Below are positions 9,442 to 19,257 of a stretch of 64,000 bases of DNA, in pieces. Both the position numbers and the translations under genes were made by a program. Below the pieces are notes generated by a model, which was given only the letters and a program-made list of their open reading frames with translations, did no database searches and was not told where the DNA came from. This stretch comes from Phaseolus vulgaris (Eukaryota > Streptophyta > Magnoliopsida > Fabales > Fabaceae), in NCBI RefSeq assembly GCF_000499845.2, contig NC_023753.2, positions 19,628,477 through 19,692,476 of the forward strand. Direction: 5' to 3'. How positions within the stretch are numbered: the first letter of the stretch is position 1; the number at the start of each line of letters is the position of its first letter.

Positions 9442-10760
9442 TTAACTGAAATAAAATTTTAAATGGGTGGCGTTCCACGTTCTGGGGATTGCTCCTCCCT
9501 CCAAAGTCTCTAGGCGATAGGCTCCGTTCTCCAATGTCTCCACCACTCTGTACGGGCCTGTCCACTTTGGGGACAACTTGTTCTGCATGTCGTTCTGGTG
9601 CGCCTTTCTCATCACCAGATCACCTTCCTGGAAGCGCCTGGGCCTCACTTTAGAGTTGTGCCTCCGCTCTACTCTTCTCTTTACAGCTTCAGCACTGACT
9701 CTGGCCTCTTCTCGCACTTCGTCTAGCAGGTCCAGATTCACCTTACGCTCTTCATTGGACTCTTCAGCAACGAAGTTCAAGAATCTGGGGGAGCTCTCCT
9801 GTATCTCCACAGGAATCATGGCGTCTGTCCCATAGACAAGGCTGAAGGGTGTCTCATGGGTGCTGGACTGTGGGGTGGTGTGATAAGACCATACAATTCT
9901 GGGGACCTCCTCTGCCCAGCCTCCTTTGGCCTTGTCTAGTCTTCGCTTCAGCCCCCTGAGCAGTACTCGATTTGCTGACTCCACCTGCCCATTGGTTTGT
10001 GGGTATTCCACTGAAGCGAAAACCTGTTGTATGTTTAACTTTTCACACATCTTCCTCAGCTGATGACTTGTGAACTGGGTGCCATTGTCGGAAACCAGCC
10101 TCTTGGGTATTCCGAAGCGGCAGACAATGTTCTTCCAGACGAAGTGCTCGACTTTCTGTGCGGTGATGTGTGCGACTGGCTCTGCCTCCACCCACTTGGT
10201 GAAATACTCGATGGCCACGATGAGGAACTTCATCTGCCTCACCGCCAGGGGAAAGGGTCCTAGGATGTCAATCCCCCATGTATGGAATGGCTACGGGCTA
10301 TGGATGGACCTCAACTCCTCAGGGGGTGCCTTGTGCAAGTCTGCATGCAGTTGACACTGTTTGCAACGCTGAGCAAACCTTATGCAGTCTTCCTTCAGCT
10401 TTGGCCAGTAGTACCCCGCGCGGAGTACTCTACTTGCCAAAGCGCGACCACCTACGTGGCTTCCGCACACCCCCTCGTGCAGCTCAGACATGAGTCTGGT
10501 GCATTGCTCGCCGTGCACACAGATCTGCACAGGGTGAGAAAATCCAAATCTAAAGAGGTTTCCATCTATAAGAGTGAACTTACTTGAACTCCTCTTTATC
10601 CTTTTGGCCTCTGCCACGTCGAGCGGGAGTACACCATCTTCTAAGTATAGCTGGTATGGCGTTATCCAGGTGTCGGGTTCCTTCCCCTCATGGACCTCCA
10701 TCGATTCATCGGTCTTTGACGGTTGCGATCTCACCCTTGGTGCTCTCAGCGTTTCTTGGG
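9442..10760 (-). pseudogene. Element C integrase
   Basis: An H2C2 zinc-binding domain (HEGVCGSH, then CKQC) lies near 10360-10500. The DDE core follows, with the first Asp in GIDILG (~10270), the second in SDNGTQF and the Glu in NGQVESAN. The C-terminus has a GPY/F-type module (KWTGPYRVVE). There is no chromodomain, as expected for Tat. A TAG at 10291-10293 sits just before the core. Integrase inserts the DNA copy into the genome. Confidence 0.88.
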
Positions 10761-11152
10761 TCAACGACCGATGACTGATCGTTAGACGCTCCATCGACTT
10801 GTATACATGAAGTACCTGGTTGTCTGACACGAACGCGCGTGGCACCTTCAGGGTCTCCTGAATGAAGGTCCTCTGCTTCCCCCCTTTGCCTGAGCTGGCC
10901 AGCTTGGCAAGCATGTCTGCTCTAGCATTTTGCTCTCTTGGCACGTGCACTAATTCAAACTCGGCGAAGGACGTCTTCAGGAGCCGCACATACTCCAGGT
11001 AGGCTGCCATATGGGGATCTTTTGCTTGGAACTCCCCTGTAACCTGCCCGGTGACCAGCAAAGAGTCGCTTTTGGCCAGCAGATTTCTTGCTCCCATTTC
11101 TCTTGCTACCAACATTCCTGCGATCAGGGCTTCATACTCCGCCTGATTGTTG

Positions 11153-12360
11153 CTAGCCTTCAAATTCTGACAATTCCACCGCCCATTTGACCATCCTTCC
11201 TGCTACATTAGGTTTCTTCAATACGTTCTGGATAGGCAGATCAGTCATCACCACCACTGTGAAGCTGTGGAAGTAATGCCTGAGTCTTCTGGCTGAAAAC
11301 ACCACCGCCAGAGCGGCCTTCTCGAGGGCCTGGTACCTTGTTTCAGGGCCTTGCAGCACCTTACTCACGAAGTAAACAGGCCTCTGGGTCTGGTCTTGTT
11401 CTTGCACCAGGACTGAGCTGACTGCTCTCTCCGTCACAACAAAGTATAGACAAAGAGGGATGCCTACCTGAGGTTTTCGCAAGACTGGTGGGCTCGCCAG
11501 ATACCCCTTTAACTTGAGGAAGGCCTCCTCGCACTCCTGTGTCCAGAGAAATCTGCTATTGCGTTTGAGACACTGGAAGTATGGGTGACCTTTCTCCCCT
11601 CCAGCGGACATAAACCGGGACAAAGCCGCCAAGCGACCGGTGAGCTGCTGCACTTCCTTCACCGTCGTTGGGCTCCTCATTGCCACGATCGCCGCACACT
11701 TCTCTGGGTTAGCTTCGATTTCCCGCTCTGTTAAGAGGAAGCCCAAGAACTTCCCAGCCTCCACACCAAAAATGCATTTCTCAGGGTTGAGCTTCAGCCT
11801 GTACTTGACAATGGTGGTGAATAGCTCTTCCAGATCAGCTGCATGATGCTTCTTCTCTTGGGACGTAACCACCATGTCATCTACATAGGCGTGTACGTTC
11901 CTTCCCAGCATGGGCGAGAGCACCCTATCCATGAGCCGCTGGTAGGTAGCCCCCACATTCTTTAACCCGAATGGCATGACCTTGTAGCAATAGCAAGACC
12001 GTTCCGTCATAAACGCAGTCTTGCACTCATCCATGGGGTGCATCCTGATCTGGTTGTACCCCGAGAAAGCATCCAAGAAGCTGAGTAGCTTTCCCCCCGA
12101 TGCGCTATCAACCAGAGCATCTATACTGGGTAAGGGGTAAGAATCCTTGGGGCACGCCTTGTTGAGGTCAGTGAAGTCCACGCACATTCTCCACTTGCCG
12201 CTTGCCTTCAGAACCAGTACCACATTCGCTAGCCACTCGGGGTACTGGATTTCTCTGATGTGCCCTGCGGCAAGGAGCTTCTGCGCTTCGTCGTGGATCA
12301 CCTTCCTCTTCTCCTCGTTGAATTTCCTTCGTCTCTGTCGCACAGGTCGAACCATAGGGT
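11153..12360 (-). pseudogene. Element C reverse transcriptase and truncated RNase H
   Basis: RT motifs appear in order: DFTDLNKACPKDSYPLP, FLDAFSGYNQI, FMTERSCYCYKVMPFGLKN and the catalytic YVDDMVV (about 11868-11888), then the connection region up to WAVELSEF. The frame then meets a deletion junction and terminates at 11153. The missing piece, present in D and F, carries the first RNase H aspartate (SVDGSSN), so RNase H is dead. Confidence 0.88.
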
Positions 12361-12699
12361 CCATCGACAGACGATGGCAGAGGAAATCGGGGTCGATTCC
12401 TGGCATGTCGGATGCTGACCATGCAAAGGCATTCATGTGCTTCTCAATCACACCCATGATCAGCCTTCGCTCTTCTTCAATGAGGGATCCCCCTATCTTG
12501 AACTTTCTCCCCCCGATGTCCACTTCAACCCATCCTTCAGCTGGGTGGGGCCTTCTCTCATTGGCGATGACCGACCTCGCGATCCCTGACTCGCGAGGAG
12601 CGATCGTGTCTCCCTCTTCTTCTTCAACTTGGGCTACCTGGGAGCCCCCCACCGCAGCATCTTCCATCCTCTGAGCGCCCTGTGTCTCCCTGACCACCG

Positions 12700-13134
12700 A
12701 TCGCTCTTCGCGCACACCTGGTGGTGGTTTCGTGGTGACGTGGCAAACACTTCTCTTTTGCTTCAGGCTGTTCTCATAACAGCGTCTTGCCTCAGCCTGA
12801 TCCGACTTGATGGTTATCACGGTTCCCTCCATCGACGGCAGCTTCAACTTCATGTGCCTCGTCGATGGTATTGCGCCCAATCTACTGAGTGTTGGCCTCC
12901 CCAACAAGACGTTGTACGCAGAAGGGGCGTTCACCACCAGGTACTTTATCTTTTCAGTGCGGGCTGTCGTTCCGTCAGTGAACGTTGTCCTCAGCTAGAT
13001 GTATCCCCGCACCTCTACTTGATCTCCTGCAAAACCGTAGAGACACCCGGTATACGGTCTTAGCTGATCAGGGGATAACTGTAACTTGTTGAATGTTGGC
13101 CAGAACATGACGTCTGCCGAGCTTCCTTGATCTA
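12700..13134 (-). pseudogene. Element C aspartic protease region
   Basis: The active-site motif DQGSSADV lies near 13110-13134. It is followed by FAGDQVEVRGYI, the stop at 12995-12997, and the flap/C-terminal motif NVLLGRPTLSRLG. This retropepsin would process the Gag-Pol polyprotein. The Asp-Gln-Gly-Ser active site is typical of Tat rather than the DSGA/DTGA of most retropepsins. Confidence 0.82.
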
Positions 13135-14626
13135 CGAGTACTCTATGCACTCGTCTTCCCGCTGTGATGAGAGAAATGACCACAGGGTCGTTGTCGTGCG
13201 GGACAACGTCCCGTAGATCTGCTTTCCTGAAGATAATGTCCACTTCAGGGTAATGACTCTCATTTACCACATCTACCGCCATGACCGATCGAGCGTATCT
13301 CCTTCTCTGTGAAGCTGTGCATCCCCCACCAGAGAAGCCTCCTGCGATCGTCTGCACTTCCCCATGCACAGGGACTTCATGCTGCTGTTCTCCAGTCTGG
13401 GATCCTGACGCGCGATCACCCTTCGGCTCACGCAGGTAATCTGCTAGAAACCCAAACTTCACCAACTCTGCCAGTTGGTGTCCCAGTGCCAAACAGGAGT
13501 GAAGTGTATGGCCAAAGGCCTGGTGAAACTCGCACCATTCATTCTTCTTCCTTCCAAGTACCTTATCTGTCTTCTGTGGTACTCGTAGTCTTGCTGCTAC
13601 AGCAGGAAGGGCGATGAGATCCGCCAATCCTACCATGAAGTTGTATCTCGGGGGTGCGTTATTCTCCCTTGCACGCCCCCTGCTCTGATCTTTGCCTAGT
13701 GCATAGGGACGAGGTTTTTCCCTCACCTTCTTCCCCTCTTTAGCCTCATGCACCCTTGCTTGCTGTGGCTTTCCTTGCCCTCCACGCGGTCTTGGTGGTG
13801 CAGCACTTCCCCTCTTCTTAGAAACCTCTTTTTCTGCCACTATGTGCGCCACCGCACGTCGTCGGATCTCTGCAAAGGTGCTGGGATGGCTCCTGATGAG
13901 AGACTCGCTGAACGGGCCAGGCAGCACTCCCTTCTTAAACGCGTGCACTAGCATATCTTCATCTTTGTTGGGCAGTCTAACCACTTGTGCTCCAAAGCGG
14001 TTGAGGTAGTCTTTTAGCGACTCACCTTGGTACTAGCGCACGTCGAACAAGTCGTATGACACCACTGCAGGTGCCTTGTTGACGATGTATTGCTCGGTGA
14101 AAATCTTCGAAAACTGAGAGAAAGACGTGATATGCCCTTCTGGTAAACTCAAGAACCACTCCATGGCGATTCCACTTAATGTGCTCATGAACATTTTGCA
14201 GTACACAGCGTCTGAGCCCCCAGACAGCATCATCTGGGTGTGGAACGCCGTCAGATGCGCCTCCGGGTCTTCTACCCCCTTGAACGATGCCTTCACCCCC
14301 ACCAGGTTGGGAGGCACCATGGTTCCCATGATCTTAGGGGAGAATGGCATGGGGAATGCTCTTGGAGGTGAGGGCTGCCTAGACACCCTTTCGTCAACAA
14401 TGTGTTCCCTCTGCGCCTGCAGCGTCCTTCTAAACTCTTCGTTGACGCGATTCAGCTCGTCGTTCCTGCTTTGCGACGCAGCCAACTCCGTCTGCATCCT
14501 TTCTAGTTCAACTTTCGACGCTGCGGCATTATCCTGCAGCGTGCGCACCATTTCAAGGACCTGCGCCATTGTCACAGCTCCTTCGTCAGCAGATGGCGCA
14601 GGTGATGGTTGTCTGTTTCTAGGCAT
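13135..14626 (-). pseudogene. Element C Gag region
   Basis: The N-terminus is a coiled-coil-rich segment (about residues 15-85). The Gag capsid domain follows, with DPEAHLTAFHTQM and WFLSLPEGHI and, after the TAG at 14033, YQGESLKDYLNRF and PGPFSESLI. A basic Arg/Lys/Pro region comes next. The zinc-knuckle position carries a C-x2-H-x4-H-x4-C arrangement (CEFHQAFGHTLHSC) instead of the usual CCHC, as in other Tat Gag proteins. Gag assembles the particle and binds RNA. Confidence 0.85.
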
Positions 14627-14698
14627 CTTTCTCTATCAAAGAAAGTGATAAACTCTGGTAAGCTTTAAAACTGTGGTATATATGGGACAACGATTCAC

Positions 14699-14720
14699 TC
14701 GAGCCCCACGGTGGGCGCCA
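14699..14720 (-). promoter_or_regulatory. Primer-binding site of element C (tRNA-Lys CUU)
   Basis: The plus strand reads TCGAGCCCCACGGTGGGCGCCA, which from memory equals the 3' end of plant tRNA-Lys(CUU) plus CCA. The element RNA is therefore fully complementary to that tRNA over about 20 bases. Two bases (AA) separate it from the LTR. D and F use the same site over about 19 bases. Confidence 0.85.
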
Positions 14721-14722
14721 AA

Positions 14723-15912
14723 TGATCCTGCCGGCAACTCGAACGTGGAGGAATCGCTCTATAGCACACTCTGTCCCGTCTACGCGACTGCGTTTTCTAC
14801 AGAATCACCCTTAGAACCTTCTCTTGGATCTCCAAACGTGACCTGCAAAACACACAGACGACGCCTCTAGCGGCCGTTTGCACTCCGACGATCAAGTTAG
14901 TCCACAGAACCACCAAATGAGAAAACTAGTAGTGTGTGTGAAAAACTCTTGCTCTCTGTTTTTCGTCTCCCCCTTCTCTCCCTGATCCCTTCTTTTTATC
15001 TCTCTCTCTCTGTTTTCTGGGCATAACAGAATTCTGTTATGCTTTTCTGGCATGTGTCAGAACCCTGTTATGCTTTTCAGAGACAGTGTACCTGCAGAAT
15101 CAGAGAGTGTGGGTGTCTGTGAGTGTCCGCGCGTCTCTGCGTTGGGCTGCGCCTGTCTGTACCCTTAATGGTACGGAGTGCACTTTTGTCTGGACCGCAC
15201 CCCTCTCAGATGGTGACACGTGGAGGCCTGCAACTCACATCTAACCGCACACGTGTCACTTACTGGAAGGGCTCTAGCGCTTCTCTTTGTATGCCTAAGT
15301 TACGCCCTTGCAGAGTAACTTAGGATATTTCTCTCATCTGGGTAAGTCGCATACTCTTAGGAGAACGTCGGGTGTGGCTGGTCTAGGCACACTCACCAGA
15401 CGTTGCTCTCTGCGTATACAGCTTACCCTTCACGATGTCACGCACGTAATGGGTTGAGGGAATCACCAATCACTGACTGGTTTACTAGTTCCCTCAGGCC
15501 ACTCTCGTGCATGATTCCCTGAGGTGTGCTCATGCGAGATCCATGCGTAACGCTCTCGCTGGGAACCTCCGTCCCAGTTTAACTGCGTGTAACACGAGAC
15601 CCCGATGACAATACACCCGATGACTGATCAGTGTTTATTTGCTTCTCGCGTTCTGCCTTCAGGCGTTAGTCTGAGAACTGGTCTGTTGGTGGCCACTTGG
15701 CTACTGACCACCGATCACCATTCTGGATGATCTGTCCCCTGACCTCTCTGCCGCCTGATCTGTCGGTGGTCACTTGGTTACTGACCACCGATCACCGCTC
15801 TTGGCGATCGTCTCCCTGACCTCTCTGCCACCTGGTCCACGTGTCACCCTGCGAGTGGTCCACGTGGTTCTCTGCTGCTGACGTCATCGACTACCGATGA
15901 CCGATCGGATCA
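14723..15912 (-). repeat. 5' LTR of element C
   Basis: This pairs with 4387-5578. It starts right after the tRNA-Lys site and ends CGGATCA, followed by the GCCAT target duplication (15913-15917). In the sense direction, the 76-bp tandem duplication with inverted arms (about 15685-15840) falls in the U3 part. Confidence 0.95.
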
Positions 15913-16953
15913 GCCATGAAATGGTGGCATGGAATTGTAAAGGACATTATCTATCACAAGGGTCCTCCCGTGGACTCTTGGAACTCTTTAAAGGATCAAA
16001 TGCGCGCTAGATTTGTGCCCCCACATTTTAGGAAAGACCTCATGTTGAGACTCCAACGGTTTCAACAAGGCACGCTAAATGTGGATGAATATTATAAGGA
16101 GCTAGAAACGCTTGTACTTAAAATTGAATTAGAGGAAAGTGAGGAAGCTATGATTGCTAGGTTTGTGAGTGGTCTTAGGAAGGATATTCAAGACATTGTT
16201 GAGTTACAAGAGTATTCATCATTGGGCTCTTTAGTTCATCTTGCAATGAAGGTGGAAGCCCAACTTGCTAAGAAAAACTCTTTCAAAAATGCTTCCAATG
16301 ATGGATACTACTCCAAGTCTTGCAAAAACAAAAATTCTTTTTCTAAACATCTTTCCAAAGATTCTTCTTTCAAACCCAAGGATCCTACGCCATCTACTTC
16401 TAGGCCTAAATCCCCAATTAAATCGTCTAGTCAAAAGTGTTTTAAATGTTTGGGATATGGTCACATTGCTGCTAATTGCCCTTCTAAACGAAGTATGTAC
16501 ATGCATGAAGGCATTGTAGTTAGTGAGCATGATTCCAATTCACCTAGGCATTCTTCACCTTCTAGACCATCAAGTGAAAATGAGAGTGAAAGTCCTTGTG
16601 AAGGTGACTTATTGATGGTAAGACGTATGTTGGGCACAATTCCAAAATCTTTGAATGATACTCAAAGAGAAAATATTTTTCACACCCGATGTCTTATCAA
16701 CAACAAGTTATGTTCCTTGATTATTGATGGGGGAAGTTGCACTAATGTGGCTAGTACAAGAGTTGTGGAGAAGTTAGCCTTACCCACTATCTCTCATACC
16801 AAGCCCTACAAATTACAATGGCTTAGTGAAGTAGGTGAAATCATGGTGAATAAACAAGTCCTCATTAACTTTGCTATAGGAAAGTATAAAGATGAGGTTT
16901 TATGTGATGTTGTGCCCATGGAAGCTTCTCATCTTCTTTTAGGAAGGCCTTGA
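15913..16953 (+). pseudogene. Element B gag (3' part) and aspartic protease
   Basis: The reading frame interrupted at 4386 continues here with MKWWHGIVKDI and the rest of the capsid domain (SWNSLKDQMRARF, FQQGTLNVDEYYKELE). A Ser/Lys-rich linker and a canonical CCHC zinc knuckle (CFKCLGYGHIAANC, 16438-16479) follow. A retropepsin segment has a DGGSCTNV active site near 16720 and ends LLLGRP. A TGA at 16951-16953, where a tryptophan codon TGG is expected, ends the frame. The protein would self-assemble and self-cleave but could not copy or integrate. Confidence 0.88.
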
Positions 16954-17513
16954 CAATATGATAGACATGTTTTACATGATGGCCTATCCAATACAATGCC
17001 TTTTTCCTTCCTAGGGCGCAAGGTTATATTAAAACCCCTCTCTCCCAAAGAGGTTCATGAGGACCAAATAAAAATGAAAACTAAAAGAGAAAATGAGAAA
17101 GAAAAAGAAGTAAGTACTACACCGAGTCACACCATTTTCTCCTCTAAATCCATCATGTTGACTCGTGCTATACCTCAAATGGACCCTCCAAGGTGTTCTT
17201 CTTCTTTATCTTTTTCATTACCCAAGGTTCCTATTTCAACACCACCTTGGTTAAAATATGTTAGGGATGATTTTTTCATACCTCCTAATGGGTTTCACCA
17301 TTTAAGAGGTATTTTTCCCAAAAATATCATCATTCCCAAACACATTTTTCCAACTTGGTCGATTTGTAGGACCTCCTTTTCTGCAATCCCTTTGGTTCCA
17401 TCTGCTAAGTCATGTATTCCTTTTTCTTACACTTTTAATTGTAAAAGTAAACTGACTTTGTTATATGCAGGGATTCAGAATTCGTGGGCGAATTCTCTCC
17501 AACTCGGGGAGTA
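16954..17513 (+). pseudogene. Element B remnant after protease, and 3' untranslated region
   Basis: The same frame continues beyond the TGA for about 190 codons: a Lys/Glu-rich stretch, then poorly conserved sequence with no RT motif. Related full-length Gypsy elements carry RT, RNase H and integrase (about 3 kb) here, so that part is absent. The last bases, CGGGGAGTA (17505-17513), form the polypurine tract before the 3' LTR. Confidence 0.75.
17506..17513 (+). promoter_or_regulatory. Polypurine tract of element B
   Basis: GGGGAGTA lies directly before the TG of the 3' LTR, the position of the plus-strand primer. It is short and contains one T. Confidence 0.7.
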
Positions 17514-18455
17514 TGATGAGAATCAACTAAAGGTGGCTTTTTATAATGAAGAACAAGATCATTCGCCTTCACATTTAAAGTTTTTCTTGTTAATCTTTGC
17601 AAAAGATAAAGCCCAAGCCCAAGCCCAAGAAGGCCAAAGCCCACAAAAGCCCAAAGACCATCCCAAAGGTGCTTAGAGGGAAACATTAGAAACCTCTATT
17701 GTTAAAGCATCTTTTAGTCTTTAGTTAAGAGTCTTAGGGGGGGGGGGGTGTTAGTAGATAGGTGTAGGAGTAAATAAGGAGGTGCCAAAGTGAGAGAAGG
17801 GATCACACCTTCCTCATGCTTTGTTTGAGGCGCAAATTCTAGAAGCTTTTTAGGAGGGAGTTTTTGAATTTGTGTAGCTTACTTTTCAGCACCTTAGGCT
17901 ATAAATAGAGGTGCTCTCTTTGTAAAATTCAGATTGGAAGTAATCTAAGAAAACTCTACTCAAATTTTGAGTGAACTTTGGAGAGCTTTGAGCCTTCTTC
18001 TCTAGTCTTATCTTGATGGATCAATGGAGTCCTCAAGTGGCGGCATCACTCTCATCTAGGAGCATTCCACACTTCTAGTGGCGAGATCATCCATCCTCCT
18101 TCCATCTTCATGAGCAATTCTTCTCTCCTTCCTTTCTCCTCTTTCTATTGTTTTTGTTAGCTTGTGTTCTTGAGTTTTGGTTTGGTGTTCTTGCTGTTTT
18201 TATGAGTTTTGGTTCGGAAGTTTTATATTTCAGTCCTTTCATCTTGTTCCTTTGCTTTTCTTGCTCTTTTGTTCGGTTCAATTTGACTATAATTGGTTCA
18301 TCCAAATGAGTTTGGGATTTGGTACTAGTTTTTGGTGAGTTCTTGTCTTAGAACAATGATCCAACTCTAAGAAAAGTGCCTCTATAATGTCCAGCTCAAG
18401 GTGATTCCTAAGAATGTCAAGAATCATTCTCTATATGGCTAGTGGAATCACATCA
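17514..18455 (+). repeat. 3' LTR of element B
   Basis: This matches 1614-2555 and is followed by the TTCCA duplication at 18456-18460, after which relic A resumes. It contains the same 12-G run (17737-17748) and TATA box (17899-17908). Confidence 0.95.
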
Positions 18456-19150
18456 TTCCATCTTGCCGCTATGTTGAGGATGGCGATCAACTCCTTGAGC
18501 TCCACCTGAAAGTGATGCTTTGGGGGAGAATCTCGTCTTGTGCGTGCCCCTCTCGGGGTCCGTTCATAGGGTTTCTCTGCCACCTTCTTCTCTGTTGTTG
18601 CTTCGTGGACTCTCACTGGTTGGGGTCGGGTGGTTGCCCGTGGTCGGACAGGGGCCACAAGACCCTGCTTCTACGTTACGCGATCATCTGTGACAATGTA
18701 TGCTAATGCTCAGTGTCGAATCTCCGTGAACCTCCTCGGGTAGCCCCATAACAACGACTCACTAAAGGGTCCAGGTAGCATTCCCTTGACAAAGGCATGA
18801 ACTACCATGGCCTCATCGGTGGGTTTCAGGTGGACCACATGAATCGCTAATTTGTTCAGGTAATCCTTCAAGGATTCCCCCTGGTATTGTTTGACGTCAA
18901 AGACGTCGTAAGAGAGTCGGGTGGGGGCCTTGTTCACAAGGTACTGTTCCCTGAATAGTGTGGTGAATTGATCAAAACTAGTAATGTGTCCATCGGGGAG
19001 GCTAATGAACCATTCTAGCGCTGCGCCCGATAGGGTGCTCATCAACATCTTACTGTAGACGGCGTTAGATCCCCCGGTGACCATCATCCGAGTGTGGAAG
19101 GCCGTAAGGTACGCCTCCGGGTCTTCTACCCCCGTTAAGGAGACTTTCGG
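18456..19150 (-). pseudogene. Relic A: gag fragment, right part
   Basis: Minus-strand Gag capsid sequence contains VEDPEAYLTAFHTRMM, WFISLPDGHITSF, YQGESLKDYLNKL and PGPFSESLL, then a basic region ending HHFQVELKEL. It is the upstream continuation of the relic at 1-1613 across the element B insertion. The N-terminal part is missing: a stop lies near 19157 and satellite DNA begins at 19258. Frames shift near 18660-18710. Confidence 0.82.
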
Positions 19151-19257
19151 AACTAGAGACTAGGGTTCTTAGCACCCTTTATATAGGTAGAAACTAGTTT
19201 TCTTGGGAAGTGTCCCTGTGCCGCTATTGTGTAATCTTAGCGTATCTGGCAAAGGAA
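19151..19257. other. Unassigned junction between relic A and the satellite array
   Basis: About 107 bp match neither the Gag frame nor the satellite monomer. A TATATA-like stretch occurs near 19180. This could be rearranged leader sequence of relic A or older filler at a breakpoint. Confidence 0.5.

Larger units (their letters stand above)
9442..14626 (-). pseudogene. Element C gag-pol (single frame, disabled)
   Basis: From the start at 14626 one frame encodes Gag, protease and RT and runs to 11153. It is interrupted by TAG at 14033-14035 and 12995-12997. A deletion of about 210 bp near 11160 removes the first half of RNase H and shifts the frame. The second frame (11163 to 9442) encodes the end of RNase H and integrase, with TAG at 10291-10293 replacing a tryptophan. 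The uninterrupted layout in sister copies D and F shows that gag-pol of this family is normally one continuous frame. The separate domains are listed below. Confidence 0.9.
4387..15912 (-). mobile_element. Element C: Tat-lineage Ty3/Gypsy retrotransposon with spliced antisense gene
   Basis: LTRs at 4387-5578 and 14723-15912 (1192 and 1190 bp, about a dozen differences by eye, ~99%) are flanked by a GCCAT duplication at 4382-4386 and 15913-15917. In minus orientation the order is LTR, tRNA-Lys primer site, gag, protease, RT, damaged RNase H, integrase, a repeat-rich spacer, an antisense gene, polypurine tract and LTR. Tat membership is inferred from the DQGSS protease, CHHC Gag knuckle and antisense extra ORF. 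It is inserted in the gag of element B, a third nesting level. Three nonsense codons and one deletion inactivate gag-pol. Confidence 0.95.
1614..18455 (+). mobile_element. Element B: non-autonomous LTR retrotransposon (Gag-protease only), split by element C
   Basis: Two 942-bp LTRs beginning TG and ending CA (1614-2555 and 17514-18455) differ at about nine positions by eye, near 99% identity. A TTCCA target-site duplication flanks the element (1609-1613 and 18456-18460), and relic A reads on across the empty site. Between the LTRs lie a tRNA-Met-type primer site, a gag-protease frame and a polypurine tract. Without element C it is about 5.3 kb. No RT motif, RNase H or integrase is present, so it would need enzymes from a related full-length element. 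It inserted recently into relic A. Confidence 0.93.

Noticed and set aside
11640..12674. Long plus-strand ORFs opposite RT and protease in C (similar ones in D and F)
   Set aside because: They mirror gag-pol codons on the opposite strand, lack recognisable motifs and are not preserved in length between copies. Unlike the antisense gene they have no promoter or intron pattern.
9442..14626. Chromodomain at the integrase C-terminus (chromovirus assignment)
   Set aside because: After the GPY/F-like module the frame ends within about 30 residues, without the aromatic-cage motifs. This agrees with Tat rather than a chromovirus.
14699..14720. tRNA-Lys gene
   Set aside because: Only the 3' acceptor/T-arm sequence is present, next to an LTR with a two-base gap. 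It is a primer-binding site, and the same holds at 39992 and 53439.
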